A DNA stretch of 64,000 nt from Pseudomonas sp. RC10 (lineage in GTDB: Bacteria > Pseudomonadota > Gammaproteobacteria > Pseudomonadales > Pseudomonadaceae), in assembly GCF_038397775.1 (NCBI RefSeq), contig NZ_CP151650.1, positions 5,704,001 through 5,768,000 on the forward strand, written 5' to 3'. The notes beneath the pieces are model-generated. The model did not search any database and was not told the origin of the DNA. It saw only the letters and a list, made by a program, of their open reading frames with translations. A program made the translations under genes and the position numbers. Of this stretch, positions 34,238 through 43,485 are shown one piece after another (within the stretch, counting starts at the first letter, position 1; every line of letters begins with the position of its first letter).

Positions 34238-35401
34238 TTAGATGTAGAACGATTTCAGCGGCGGGAAGCCGTTGAATTCAACAGCGCTGTAGCTGGTGGT
34301 GTACGCACCCGTGGACAGCCAGTACAAGCGGTCGCCGATGGCCAGGTTCAGTGGCAAGCCGTACTTGTAATTCTCGTACATGATGTCGGCGCTGTCGCAC
34401 GTTGGACCGGCGATCACGACTTCTTCGACTTCGCCTTTCTTCTCGGTCCAGATCGGGAACTTGATGGCTTCGTCCATGGTTTCGATCAGGCCGGAGAACT
34501 TGCCCACGTCGGTGTAGACCCAACGCTCGACGGCGGTACGCGACTTGCGCGCAACCAGTACGACTTCGCTGACCAGGATACCGGCGTTGGCGATCAACGA
34601 ACGGCCCGGTTCCAGAATGATTTCCGGCAGGTCATCACCGAAGTCTTCCTTCAGGAAGCGGATGATTTCTTCTGCGTAGGTTTCCAGGCTGTTGGTGCGG
34701 GTGATGTAGTTGGCCGGGAAGCCGCCACCCATGTTGATCAGCTTGAGTTCGATGCCGTCTTCTTCTTTCAGGCGTTCGAAGATCACCTTCACTTTGGCAA
34801 TCGCGGCGTCCCACACGGAGATGTCGCGCTGTTGCGAACCCACGTGGAAAGAGATGCCGTAAGGCACCAGACCCAGGTCACGGGCGAGGATCAGCAGGTC
34901 CATCGCCATGTCGGTCTGGCAGCCGAATTTGCGCGACAGAGGCCAGTCAGCGGTGGTCGAGCCTTCGGTCAGAATGCGCACATAGACTTTCGAACCCGGT
35001 GCGGCCTTGGCGATGTTGCGCAGGTCGGCTTCGGAGTCGGTCGCGTACAGACGCACGCCCTTCTCGTAGAAGTAGCGGATGTCCTTGGATTTCTTGATGG
35101 TGTTGCCGTAGCTGATGCGATCCGGGCCAACACCACGGTCCATCACTTTATCCAGCTCGTAGATCGAGGCGATGTCGAAGCTCGAACCTTTCTCTTTGAG
35201 CAGGTCGATGATTTCGACGGCCGGGTTGGCCTTGACCGCGTAGTAAACCTTGGCGAATTCGAAACCGGCGCGCAGGTCATCGTAGGCCTGACTGATCATG
35301 GCGGTATCGATGAGCACGAACGGGGTTTCTTGCTTGTCGGCGAACGCCTTCATTTTGGCGAAGGTGCTTTTCTCGAAATAGTCTTCGACCTGGATCGACA
35401 T
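34238..35401 (-). CDS. speC: Ornithine/lysine-type decarboxylase (alanine-racemase fold)
   Basis: A PLP-dependent decarboxylase of 387 aa making putrescine from ornithine (some relatives also use lysine). It is the eukaryotic-type (fold III) enzyme, not the large fold I SpeC of enterics. PLP Lys is K57 (YYAVKANP), followed by HVGSQQRD, the glycine-rich phosphate loop NMGGGFPANY and EPGRSLIANAG; the active-site Cys from the partner subunit is C335 (GPTCDSADIM). The start MSIQVEDYF is set by AGGAG upstream; the open frame extends 7 codons further. It matches PA4519. The leader carries a terminator-like hairpin. Confidence 0.92.
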   Translation of the reverse strand: MSIQVEDYFEKSTFAKMKAFADKQETPFVLIDTAMISQAYDDLRAGFEFAKVYYAVKANPAVEIIDLLKEKGSSFDIASIYELDKVMDRGVGPDRISYGNTIKKSKDIRYFYEKGVRLYATDSEADLRNIAKAAPGSKVYVRILTEGSTTADWPLSRKFGCQTDMAMDLLILARDLGLVPYGISFHVGSQQRDISVWDAAIAKVKVIFERLKEEDGIELKLINMGGGFPANYITRTNSLETYAEEIIRFLKEDFGDDLPEIILEPGRSLIANAGILVSEVVLVARKSRTAVERWVYTDVGKFSGLIETMDEAIKFPIWTEKKGEVEEVVIAGPTCDSADIMYENYKYGLPLNLAIGDRLYWLSTGAYTTSYSAVEFNGFPPLKSFYI

Positions 35402-35499
35402 GCGGGGGACTCCTGTTGGCAAACGGTAAAAAACAATGGGTGCAAATGAACGTCCTCCGTATCCCCACTTTGGTTCGCCTACTTCCCAAGGCCGTTGAC

Positions 35500-35543
35500 C
35501 GAAAGCAAAAAGGCCATCCGGTCATGCATCCCCGGTTGGCCTT
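35500..35543 (-). promoter_or_regulatory. Terminator-like hairpin in the speC leader (candidate attenuator)
   Basis: On the minus strand, AAGGCCA-A-CCGG pairs with CCGG-A-TGGCCTT around a 10-nt loop and runs into TTTTTGCTTT. It sits about 100-140 nt upstream of the speC start, in the same direction. A 16-codon frame (MHDRMAFLLSVNGLGK) begins in the loop. Confidence 0.55.
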
Positions 35544-35758
35544 GCTGTCTCGTCGTCAGTACTTGAGCCGGATGGATCGTTTCCAGCATGGACGTTCGGC
35601 GCGAACTTTAGGACCTGAAGGGCTGGAGATCAACAAAAAATGTCGCGTTTCTGCCCGTTTTTGCCAGACGGGCCAGTACGCTCGTTCAATCACCCTGTAG
35701 TAACCGACCGATGTGACAGGCTGATGTTCCCGCTGATCGAACAGGCAGACGAACGCAC

Positions 35759-35986
35759 GTAGCGGCACGGCTTGCCAGCGGCTGTGATTGCAATGGCGCT
35801 GCCTTGGGAAGCCGTGCGGCGAAAGAGATGGGTTTCAGGCGAGAGAGAAGCGTTGTCGGTGCCATCCCTTCGCGAATGAATTCGCTCCCACAGGTCGATT
35901 GCATTTCGACCGTCAGACGGTGGCAAGTCGTGCTGCAATAGAGGCTGAACGCGGGCTGACTGTGGGAGCGAATTCATTCGCGAAGG
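35759..35986. repeat. REP pair plus degenerate REP
   Basis: Two GTGGGAGCGAATTCATTCGCGAA copies face outward here (35870-35893 and 35960-35985), the reverse of the other pairs. A degenerate inverted pair (CGGCACGGCTT / AAGCCGTGCGG) lies at 35759-35820. With the speC leader hairpin this explains most of the 625-bp speC-opuCA gap; I see no gene in it. Confidence 0.8.
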
Positions 35987-35989
35987 CGT

Positions 35990-36020
35990 GGGATCAGGCA
36001 CCGCGGCTGCGCCTGATCCC
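35990..36020 (-). terminator. Stem-loop after opuCA
   Basis: GGGATCAGGC pairs perfectly with GCCTGATCCC around 11 nt, 7 bp past the opuCA stop. There is no long T-run. Confidence 0.65.
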
Positions 36021-36026
36021 GTTACC

Positions 36027-37211
36027 TTAAACCGACGCCGCCTGCTCCGCCGCTTCCGCAGGCGAAACAATGCTGGTTTTCTTGCCCCGCGATTGCCCCG
36101 AACTCAGGTACGCCGCGATCGACTCTTGCGTCACTTCGCCCAGGAACACGTTCTCGGCGTCCAGCACCGGCAGCCACGCGCGGTTGAACTCGTACATGCG
36201 CGACAGCAGGATGCGCAGGTGTTCGTCGTAGGCGGCGGTGGCGTTGAACGGACGCAGGTATTGCTCGCAGGTGCCGGTCTGACGGTGCAGGTCGCGGCGA
36301 CGCACGTAACCCATGGCCTTGTTCGCGGCATCGGTGACGACCACGTAGCGGCGGTCGTTCTCGTCCATCGCTTCCAGTGCGTCGGCCACGGGGGTTTCCG
36401 GGCTGACGCTCGGCGCGTTGTCGGCGGCGTCTTCGGCTTTCACCAACAACAGACGCTTGAGGGTGCTGTCCTGCCCGACGAAGTTGCTGACGAAATCGTC
36501 TGCCGGGTGCGCCAGCAGCGTGTCCGGGTGATCGATCTGCAGCAGTTTTCCCGCACGGAAAATCGCGATCTTGTCACCCAGCTTGATAGCTTCGTCGATG
36601 TCGTGGCTGACCATGATCACGGTCTTGTTCAGCGCACGCTGCATCTCGAAGAATTCGTTCTGGATCATCTCGCGGTTGATCGGGTCGACCGCACCGAACG
36701 GCTCGTCCATCAGCAGCAACGGCGCATCGGCCGCCAGCGCGCGAATCACACCGATCCGCTGCTGCTGGCCACCCGACAATTCACGCGGATAGCGATGCAA
36801 ATACTGCTTCGGCTCCAGCTTGATCATGCTCATCAGCTCGCGGGCGCGGTCGTGGCATTTCTGCTTGTCCCAGCCCAGCAATTTGGGCACGACCACGATG
36901 TTCTCCTCGATGGTCATGTTGGGGAAGAGGCCGATCTGCTGAATCACGTAACCGATGTTGCGGCGCAGGGTCACTTCGTCGAGCTGAGTGGTGTCTTCGC
37001 CGTTGATCAACACCTTGCCGGAGGTCGGCATGATCAGGCGGTTGATCATTTTCAGCGTCGTACTTTTGCCGCAACCCGACGGGCCGAGGAATACGCAGAT
37101 TTCGCCTTCATTGACCGTCAGGCTCACGGAGTCGACGGCTTTCACTTCCTTGCCGTTGCTCTGGAACGTCTTGGTGAGGTCTTGCAGTTCGATCATGGTC
37201 TTGGCAGTCAT
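36027..37211 (-). CDS. opuCA: Osmoprotectant (betaine/choline/carnitine) ABC transporter ATPase with CBS domains
   Basis: A 394-aa ATPase of the OpuCA/ProV family. The nucleotide-binding domain has Walker A GPSGCGKST, signature LSGGQQQRIGVIRALA and Walker B LLLMDEPFGAVDP. The C-terminal third holds a tandem CBS pair (about 265-380; VSPETPVADALEAMDENDRRYVVV and VLDAENVFLGEVTQESI), which in OpuA/OpuC senses ionic strength. The start MTAKTMIEL overlaps the opuCB stop by 4 bp, which fixes the start and indicates coupling. Last gene of opuCD-CC-CB-CA. Confidence 0.92.
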   Translation of the reverse strand: MTAKTMIELQDLTKTFQSNGKEVKAVDSVSLTVNEGEICVFLGPSGCGKSTTLKMINRLIMPTSGKVLINGEDTTQLDEVTLRRNIGYVIQQIGLFPNMTIEENIVVVPKLLGWDKQKCHDRARELMSMIKLEPKQYLHRYPRELSGGQQQRIGVIRALAADAPLLLMDEPFGAVDPINREMIQNEFFEMQRALNKTVIMVSHDIDEAIKLGDKIAIFRAGKLLQIDHPDTLLAHPADDFVSNFVGQDSTLKRLLLVKAEDAADNAPSVSPETPVADALEAMDENDRRYVVVTDAANKAMGYVRRRDLHRQTGTCEQYLRPFNATAAYDEHLRILLSRMYEFNRAWLPVLDAENVFLGEVTQESIAAYLSSGQSRGKKTSIVSPAEAAEQAASV

Positions 37212-37861
37212 TTGAGCAATCCTTTTGGAGTCAGCGAGCGTTGCAGCCATTGCAGAAGCAGGTCAGCGAAGATGGCCAGAATGCTGACCAGAACGGCGCC
37301 GACGATGAGCATCGACATGTCGCTGCGGCTGATGGAAGCGAGGATGAGGACGCCGAGGCCACCGGCACCGATGGTGGCGGCGATGGTCATGACGCCGATG
37401 TTCATGACCACGGCGGTGCGCACACCGGCGAGGATCACCGGCACGGCGATGGGCAGCTCGACCATGCGCAGGCGCTGGCCAAAGGTCATGCCGATGCCGC
37501 GGGCGGCTTCGCGAATGCCGGGTTCGACGCCGGTCAGGGCGAGGTAGGTGTTGCGCATGATCGGCAGCAGCGAATAAAGGAAAACCGCCGTGATCGCAGG
37601 CAATGGCCCAAGGCCCTGGCCGAACTTGGAGTAGAACGGCAGCAGCAGGCCGAACAGCGCGATGGACGGCACGGTCAGCAGCACGGTCGCACTGGCTTGC
37701 AGCGGGCCGGCGAGCGCCGGGAAGCGGGTCATGACCACGCCCAACGGCACGCCCACCAGAATCGCCAGGGTTACCGCGATGCCGACGAGGGTGATGTGTT
37801 GCAGGGTCAAGTGAAACACCTGATTCCAGTCCAGATGCGAAAAAGCGCTGAAGAAGCTCAT
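37208..37861 (-). CDS. opuCB: Osmoprotectant ABC transporter permease OpuCB
   Basis: An inner-membrane permease of 217 aa with about six helices. Family pattern: HITLVGIAVTLAILVGVPLGVV, PSIALFGLLLPFY, the EAA-type loop REAARGIGMTFGQRLRMVELP and IGAGGLGVLI. It overlaps its neighbours by 4 bp on both sides, so the operon is tightly coupled. Confidence 0.92.
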   Translation of the reverse strand: MSFFSAFSHLDWNQVFHLTLQHITLVGIAVTLAILVGVPLGVVMTRFPALAGPLQASATVLLTVPSIALFGLLLPFYSKFGQGLGPLPAITAVFLYSLLPIMRNTYLALTGVEPGIREAARGIGMTFGQRLRMVELPIAVPVILAGVRTAVVMNIGVMTIAATIGAGGLGVLILASISRSDMSMLIVGAVLVSILAIFADLLLQWLQRSLTPKGLLK

Positions 37862-38814
37862 AGTTTCTTCTCCTGTTGCTCTACCGGCGTCTGTTTGATC
37901 GGCACGCTGTCAGCGGAAGGATTGATCGGATGGCTGCGTAGGAAATCGGCCGCCACGACGGTAGGACTTTCGTGATTGACGTCAATGCGCGCGTTCAGGT
38001 CGATCATGGTCTGGTTATCCAGCAGCGCAGCCAGCGGCTTGAGCTGTTCGGCCAGTTGCGGGTGCTTGTCCAGATACTCTTTGCGAATCACCGGCGCGGC
38101 GGTGTAGTCCGGGAAGTAGTGCTTGTCGTCGTCCAGCACCTTGAGTTTGAAAGCATTCAAGCGACCATCGGTGGTGTAGACCAGACCGGCGAACACTTGC
38201 CCGTTCTTCAAGGCGGTGTACACCAGACCGGCGTCCATCTGGCGCGTGTTCTCGCGGCCCAAGTTCATATCGTAGTGCTTGACCAGCCCCACCAGACCGT
38301 CGGAACGGTTAGCAAACTCGGTGTCGAGCGCGACGATATGACCCTGTTTGGCTTCGTCTTTCAGCACAGCCGTCAGGCCTGAAACATTGGTGATCTGCGG
38401 GTATTGCTGCGCGACCTTGTCCGGCAACGCCAGCGCATAGGTGTTGTTGAACTTGGACGGCGACAGCCACACCAGGCCCTTCTTCGCGTCCAGTTCCTTG
38501 ACCCGCTGATAGGTCTGCTCACTGTTGAGCTTTTCGTCGATGTGGTTGTACGAAACCAGCGACACCCCGGTGTATTCCCAGAGCATGTCGAGCTGACCGG
38601 ATTCCTGCGCACTGCGCGCCAGGTTGCTACCCAGGCCGCCGGTGATCTGGACCTGATAGCCTTTGTCGCGCAGGTATTGCGCGGTCAGTTCGGCGAGAAT
38701 CGTCTGTTCGGTAAAGACCCGTGCGCCGATGCGCAACACCGGCATCTCGGCCGCCTGGGCGAACCCGGACAGCAGCAGACCCGCGCCCACTATTAATGTG
38801 CATAACTTCTTCAT
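37858..38814 (-). CDS. opuCC: Osmoprotectant ABC transporter substrate-binding protein OpuCC
   Basis: A periplasmic betaine/choline-type binding protein (OpuAC family) of 318 aa. The signal peptide is MKKLCTLIVGAGLLLSGFAQA. The mature part starts with LRIGARVFTEQTILAELTAQYL and includes MLWEYTGVSL and YTTDGRLNAFKLKVL, standard for OpuCC/OsmX. The start is set by the signal peptide; a long open frame upstream belongs to no real gene. It overlaps opuCB by 4 bp. Confidence 0.92.
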   Translation of the reverse strand: MKKLCTLIVGAGLLLSGFAQAAEMPVLRIGARVFTEQTILAELTAQYLRDKGYQVQITGGLGSNLARSAQESGQLDMLWEYTGVSLVSYNHIDEKLNSEQTYQRVKELDAKKGLVWLSPSKFNNTYALALPDKVAQQYPQITNVSGLTAVLKDEAKQGHIVALDTEFANRSDGLVGLVKHYDMNLGRENTRQMDAGLVYTALKNGQVFAGLVYTTDGRLNAFKLKVLDDDKHYFPDYTAAPVIRKEYLDKHPQLAEQLKPLAALLDNQTMIDLNARIDVNHESPTVVAADFLRSHPINPSADSVPIKQTPVEQQEKKL

Positions 38815-38840
38815 GCGAATTCCTTTCTCTGCGCGGCCCG

Positions 38841-39554
38841 TTATCGAGCCAGGCCACGTTCCAGCCAAAGACGACTCGCCAGGGTCACGGCGCCATCGAG
38901 CAACAGGGCCAGCAGTGCGGTACACGCGGCGCCCAGCACCAGTTGCGGCTGATTGTTCAGGGCGATGCCGGGGAAGATCAGGCTGCCAAGGCTGTTGGCG
39001 CCGATCAGGAACGCCAGTGGCGCGGTCCCGACGTTGATCGCCAGCGCGACCCGCACACCACCGATGATGATCGGCACGGCATTGGGCAGCTCGACGCGCC
39101 ACAACACCTGACGCGGTGTCATGCCGATGCCGGTGGCGGCTTCTTTAAGGGAACCCTGAACGTTTTTCAGGCCTTCGTAGGTGTTGCGCACGATGGGCAA
39201 CAGTGAGGCGAGGAACAGCGCGAAGATCGCAGGTCCGCTGCCAATACCCAGGACGCCCAGGGCGATGGCCAGCACTGCAAGAGGGGGAACGGTGTTACCG
39301 ATGTTGAAGATCTGCATGAAACGTTCGGCGCGGCCAACCATGTTCGGTCGGCTAAGCACAATGCCGGTCGGGATTCCGACCACCAGTGCCGCCACCATGG
39401 ACGCCAGCACCAACATGACGTGGGCTTGCAGGTAGAACAGCAGATCATCCTGATACTGCTTGAGTGTATCGATGCCGATCCAATGGATCAGCAGGGCCAG
39501 GAGTACGACAGCGGTCGCACCTCCCATCAGCCCCTTGCCATAGCGATTAGCCAC
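38841..39554 (-). CDS. opuCD: Osmoprotectant ABC transporter permease OpuCD
   Basis: A permease of 237 aa, the second channel subunit and first gene of the operon. Blocks: VMLVLASMVAALVVGIPTGIV, NIGNTVPPLAVLAIALG, the coupling loop KEAATGIGMTPRQVLWRVELP and IGANSLGSLIFPGI. The likely start is GTG at 39554, because AAGGAG lies 7 bp upstream and the residues before it lack transporter character. The gap to prfC (39555-39885) holds only promoter-type sequence. Confidence 0.88.
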   Translation of the reverse strand: MANRYGKGLMGGATAVVLLALLIHWIGIDTLKQYQDDLLFYLQAHVMLVLASMVAALVVGIPTGIVLSRPNMVGRAERFMQIFNIGNTVPPLAVLAIALGVLGIGSGPAIFALFLASLLPIVRNTYEGLKNVQGSLKEAATGIGMTPRQVLWRVELPNAVPIIIGGVRVALAINVGTAPLAFLIGANSLGSLIFPGIALNNQPQLVLGAACTALLALLLDGAVTLASRLWLERGLAR

Positions 39555-39614
39555 GGGCGGACTCCTTATTTCAGTCGGCGAACGCCTCGCGTGAACGGCC
39601 ATTTCTGACCATCT

Positions 39615-39626
39615 GCGAACGTTCGC
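39615..39626. promoter_or_regulatory. Perfect 12-bp palindrome upstream of opuC
   Basis: GCGAACGTTCGC lies 60 bp upstream of the opuCD start in the divergent opuC-prfC gap. It is a candidate operator; the binding protein is unknown. Confidence 0.4.
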
Positions 39627-39841
39627 GAAGAGCAGCGGGTGGGTCGCCGGAAAGGGTTGAACCTCGGCGAAAACACGAGCCATGAGCGCAGCTTCGTCAA
39701 GCTAACTTGCTGATTTTGCGTCCCTTGGCGGTTTGCATTGCCAGGGAGTGGACGTCTCCGGAACCGCAAAGGTTCCCACGCGAGATGCTATTTGGCCACC
39801 CTTGATTGACTGAACGGTTCGGATATTGCTTTCGTTTGGGC

Positions 39842-39847
39842 TATAAT
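39842..39847 (+). promoter_or_regulatory. Sigma-70 -10 element for prfC
   Basis: A perfect TATAAT lies 38 bp before the prfC ATG. No good TTGACA-type -35 is found at 16-18 bp, so promoter strength is uncertain. Confidence 0.55.
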
Positions 39848-39885
39848 CGCCGCCCTTTTTTGAATCACCTCTCGGGCGATTTCCC

Positions 39886-41469
39886 ATGACCAGACAGGCC
39901 GCCGAAGTCGCGAAACGCCGCACTTTCGCCATTATTTCTCACCCCGACGCCGGTAAGACCACCATCACTGAAAAGCTTTTGCTGATGGGTAAGGCGATTG
40001 CCGTCGCCGGTACGGTGAAATCCCGCAAATCCGACCGCCATGCCACGTCCGACTGGATGGAGATGGAAAAGCAACGGGGTATTTCCATTACCACGTCGGT
40101 CATGCAGTTCCCGTATCGCGAACACATGATCAACCTGCTCGACACCCCGGGCCACGAAGACTTCTCGGAAGACACCTACCGCACCCTGACCGCCGTGGAC
40201 TCCGCGCTGATGGTGCTCGACGGCGGTAAGGGTGTAGAGCCGCGGACCATCGCCCTGATGGACGTCTGCCGTCTGCGCGACACGCCAATCGTCAGCTTCA
40301 TCAACAAGCTCGACCGCGACATCCGCGACCCGATCGAACTGCTCGACGAAATCGAAGCGGTCCTGAAGATCAAGGCCGCGCCGATCACCTGGCCGATTGG
40401 CTGCTACCGGGACTTCAAGGGCGTTTACCACCTGGCCGACGACTACATCATCGTCTACACCGCCGGTCATGGTCATGAGCGTACCGAAACCAAAATCATC
40501 GAGAAGCTGGACTCCGACGAAGCCCGCGCCCACTTGGGCGACGAGTACGAGCGCTTCATCGAGCAACTGGAACTGGTGCAGGGCGCCTGCCACACCTTCG
40601 ATCAACAGGAATTTCTCGACGGCCAGTTGACCCCGGTGTTCTTCGGGACTGCGTTGGGCAACTTCGGTGTCGATCACGTGCTCGACGCCGTGGTGGACTG
40701 GGCGCCGAAACCGTTGGCACGGGTGGCCAATGAGCGCACCGTCGAGCCGGTGGAAGAGAAGTTCTCGGGCTTCGTGTTCAAGATTCAGGCGAACATGGAC
40801 CCTAAACACCGCGACCGCATCGCGTTCATGCGCATCTGCTCGGGCAAGTACGACAAGGGCATGAAAATGCGCCATGTGCGGACCGGCAAGGACGTGCGCA
40901 TCGGCGACGCGCTGACGTTCTTCTCCAGTGAGCGTGAACAGCTGGAAGAAGCCTACGCGGGCGACATCATCGGTCTGCACAACCACGGCACGATCCAGAT
41001 TGGCGACACCTTCACTGAAGGCGAAGGCCTGGGCTTTACCGGTATTCCGCACTTCGCACCGGAACTGTTCCGCCGCGTTCGTCTACGTGATCCGCTGAAA
41101 TCCAAGCAACTGCGTCAGGGTTTGCAGCAACTGGCCGAAGAAGGCGCCACCCAGGTGTTCTTCCCGCAGCGCAGCAACGACATTATTCTCGGCGCGGTCG
41201 GTGTGCTGCAGTTCGACGTGGTCGCGAGCCGCCTGAAGGAAGAATACAAGGTGGAATGCTCCTACGAGCCGATCACCGTGTGGTCAGCCCGCTGGATCGA
41301 TTCGAGCGACAAGAAGAAGCTCGAAGAATTCGAGAACAAGGCGGTGGAAAACCTGGCACTGGACGGCGGCGGTCACCTGACCTACCTCGCGCCAACGCGG
41401 GTCAACCTGAGCCTGATGGAAGAGCGCTGGCCAGACGTGAAATTCCGTGCGACCCGTGAGCATCACTAA
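39886..41469 (+). CDS. prfC: Peptide chain release factor 3
   Basis: A translational GTPase of 527 aa that removes RF1/RF2 from the ribosome after termination. It carries G1 [11 protein letters not shown] (18-28), G3 DTPGHED (86-92) and G4 NKLDRD (140-145), then EF-G-like domains II and III and the RF3 C-terminal block ([36 protein letters not shown]). Full length and typical. It stands alone, with its own promoter and a REP pair downstream. Confidence 0.97.
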   Translation: MTRQAAEVAKRRTFAIISHPDAGKTTITEKLLLMGKAIAVAGTVKSRKSDRHATSDWMEMEKQRGISITTSVMQFPYREHMINLLDTPGHEDFSEDTYRTLTAVDSALMVLDGGKGVEPRTIALMDVCRLRDTPIVSFINKLDRDIRDPIELLDEIEAVLKIKAAPITWPIGCYRDFKGVYHLADDYIIVYTAGHGHERTETKIIEKLDSDEARAHLGDEYERFIEQLELVQGACHTFDQQEFLDGQLTPVFFGTALGNFGVDHVLDAVVDWAPKPLARVANERTVEPVEEKFSGFVFKIQANMDPKHRDRIAFMRICSGKYDKGMKMRHVRTGKDVRIGDALTFFSSEREQLEEAYAGDIIGLHNHGTIQIGDTFTEGEGLGFTGIPHFAPELFRRVRLRDPLKSKQLRQGLQQLAEEGATQVFFPQRSNDIILGAVGVLQFDVVASRLKEEYKVECSYEPITVWSARWIDSSDKKKLEEFENKAVENLALDGGGHLTYLAPTRVNLSLMEERWPDVKFRATREHH

Positions 41470-41500
41470 GCAACTGACCTGAAGGCCTGATGGTTTTCAC

Positions 41501-41594
41501 ACTGTGGGAGCGAATTCATTCGCAAGACTCACGCTCAGACGATAATTTTCTGTCGTCTGTACCGGCGTCTCGCGGATGAATCCGCTCCCACAGT
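41501..41594. repeat. REP pair (GTGGGAGCGAATTCATTCGC type)
   Basis: Inverted arms (41501-41524 and 41570-41594) lie between the convergent prfC and ggt genes. The right arm is slightly degenerate (GCGGATGAATCCGCTCCCAC). Confidence 0.85.
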
Positions 41595-41656
41595 GGTTTG
41601 CGGGGCTGACTGGCTCTGCTCAAGGCACAAAACCGTAAGACCGCGCTGATCCTGCC

Positions 41657-43324
41657 CTACTTCACCACCTTCCCCACGCCTCGCCCTCTCGGGTCCGACG
41701 CGGTTTCGACTTTCGTGCCGTCGATCTTGATCGCCTGAATGTTGCCCATCGACCAGCCCTGATCTTTCAGCGCGTAGCCCATTGCCTTGAGTTCGTCGGC
41801 GACTTTCTCGTTCAGCGGCGCAAATTTCTCGGTGTAGATCGTGTCCTTCGGCAGCAATTGATGGTGAACCCGCTGCGCGGCGACGGCGTCTTTCAGGGGC
41901 ATGTGGAAGTCATAGAGGTTATTCAGCACCTGAAACACGGTGGTGAAAATCCGTGAGCCGCCCGGCGTGCCCAACACCAGTATGACGGCGCCGTCCCGAG
42001 TCACCAGACTCGGGCTCATGGACGACAGCATTCGCTTGCCCGGTTCGATGGCGTTGGCGTCACCACCGACTACGCCGAACGCATTCGCCACACCGGGTTT
42101 GGAACTGAAATCGTCCATCTCGTCGTTCATCAAAAAACCCGCGCCCTTGACCACCACGCCGCTGCCGTAATCCCAATTCAGCGTGTAGGTGTTGCTGACG
42201 GCGTTGCCTTTGGCATCGACGATGGAGAAGTGGGTGGTCTGGTGCGACTCAAGCCCGGCCTTCACGTTCTCGGTGGGTGAAATGGCGGTCGGGTTGATCT
42301 CGCGAGCGCGATCGGCCAGGTACACATGATCAATCAGCTCGTTGACCGGCGCCTTTGAAAAGTCCGGATCGCCCAAATAATTCGCACGATCGGCGAACAC
42401 ACGTTTTTCAATTTCAGCGAGCAAGTGAATGTAACGCGCCGAGTTCAATGGCACGCCCTTGAAGTCATCGGCCAACTGCTCCTTGATGCCGATCAGTTGC
42501 GCCAGCGCCACGCCGCCCGAGCTGGGCAGCGGCGCGGTGTAGAGGGTGTTGCCGTTGAAATTGACGTGCAGCGGCTTGCGCCACACGGCTTTGTAATCGG
42601 CCAGGTCCTGTTTGGTGATCAGGCCATTGTCAGCTTGCATTTGTGCAACGAGCAGGTCGGCGGTCTGGCCCTTGTAGAACTCGTCTGCGCCCTTATCGGC
42701 GATGCGCTCCAGAGTTTTGGCAAGTTCGGGCTGGCGGAAGGTTTCGCCTTTTTTCATGTTGCCGAAATAGTCGCCGAAGTTGGTCTTACCGTTGAGCTGC
42801 TTGATCGCTTCAGCGCCGTACATGTTCTGTTTCTCGGCGACGGTGAAGCCGTTCTTCGCGTAGCCGATGGCGGGGGTCAGCAGTTCAGACCACGGCAACT
42901 TGCCGAATTTCTGGTGTGCCTCCCACAACCCCATGACCGTGCCCGGCACGCCGGAAGCACGGGCGCCGATCAGGCTCATGCCGGGAATCACGTTGCCCTT
43001 CTCGTCAAGGTACATGTCGCGGCTGGCGGCCTTGGGCGCGGTTTCGCGGTAGTCGATGAAGTACGGTTTGCCATTCATGAAGAGGGTCATGAAGCCCCCA
43101 CCACCGATGTTGCCCGCTTCGGGATAGGTCACGGCCAGGGTGAACGCCGTGGCGACTGCGGCATCAACAGCATTGCCGCCTTTTTTCAGGATTTGCGCGG
43201 CCACTTCAGCGCCGTACTGGTCGGGTGAGGCCACGGCGCCGCCCTCCAGCGCAATGGCGTACACCGGAGAACTGACGGCGAAAATCACCGACAAGGCGAG
43301 GGTTTTGAACGTCGCGACTCGCAT
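41657..43324 (-). CDS. ggt: Gamma-glutamyltranspeptidase
   Basis: A periplasmic glutathione hydrolase/transferase of 555 aa, made as a precursor that cleaves itself into large and small subunits. The signal peptide ends near PVYA (about residue 23). The autoprocessing nucleophile is Thr363 in HQTTHFSIVD, which starts the small subunit. The gamma-glutamyl-binding loop MLSSMSPSLV and the glycine pair GTPGGSRI are present. AAGGAAGC lies 5 bp before the ATG. It fits the usual bacterial length and probably serves glutathione recycling or nitrogen scavenging. Confidence 0.95.
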   Translation of the reverse strand: MRVATFKTLALSVIFAVSSPVYAIALEGGAVASPDQYGAEVAAQILKKGGNAVDAAVATAFTLAVTYPEAGNIGGGGFMTLFMNGKPYFIDYRETAPKAASRDMYLDEKGNVIPGMSLIGARASGVPGTVMGLWEAHQKFGKLPWSELLTPAIGYAKNGFTVAEKQNMYGAEAIKQLNGKTNFGDYFGNMKKGETFRQPELAKTLERIADKGADEFYKGQTADLLVAQMQADNGLITKQDLADYKAVWRKPLHVNFNGNTLYTAPLPSSGGVALAQLIGIKEQLADDFKGVPLNSARYIHLLAEIEKRVFADRANYLGDPDFSKAPVNELIDHVYLADRAREINPTAISPTENVKAGLESHQTTHFSIVDAKGNAVSNTYTLNWDYGSGVVVKGAGFLMNDEMDDFSSKPGVANAFGVVGGDANAIEPGKRMLSSMSPSLVTRDGAVILVLGTPGGSRIFTTVFQVLNNLYDFHMPLKDAVAAQRVHHQLLPKDTIYTEKFAPLNEKVADELKAMGYALKDQGWSMGNIQAIKIDGTKVETASDPRGRGVGKVVK

Positions 43325-43439
43325 GGAGCTTCCTTGTGAATGAACAAAGGTATCAGCTTGTGACAGCCGGGCTGTCTGAATGCTGACCAGACTAGCGCTC
43401 TGTGCTCTGCGATGTGCGGTAAATATTGCTCAAACGCAA

Positions 43440-43470
43440 ACGGCCACCCGTAGGTGGCCGCTAAACATCG
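43440..43470 (-). terminator. Intrinsic terminator after the SDR gene
   Basis: GGCCACC pairs with GGTGGCC around a 4-nt loop (minus-strand reading GCGGCCACCTACGGGTGGCC, then GTTTGC), 16 bp past the stop. Confidence 0.75.
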
Positions 43471-43485
43471 TTGGAGCGCGCTCAT

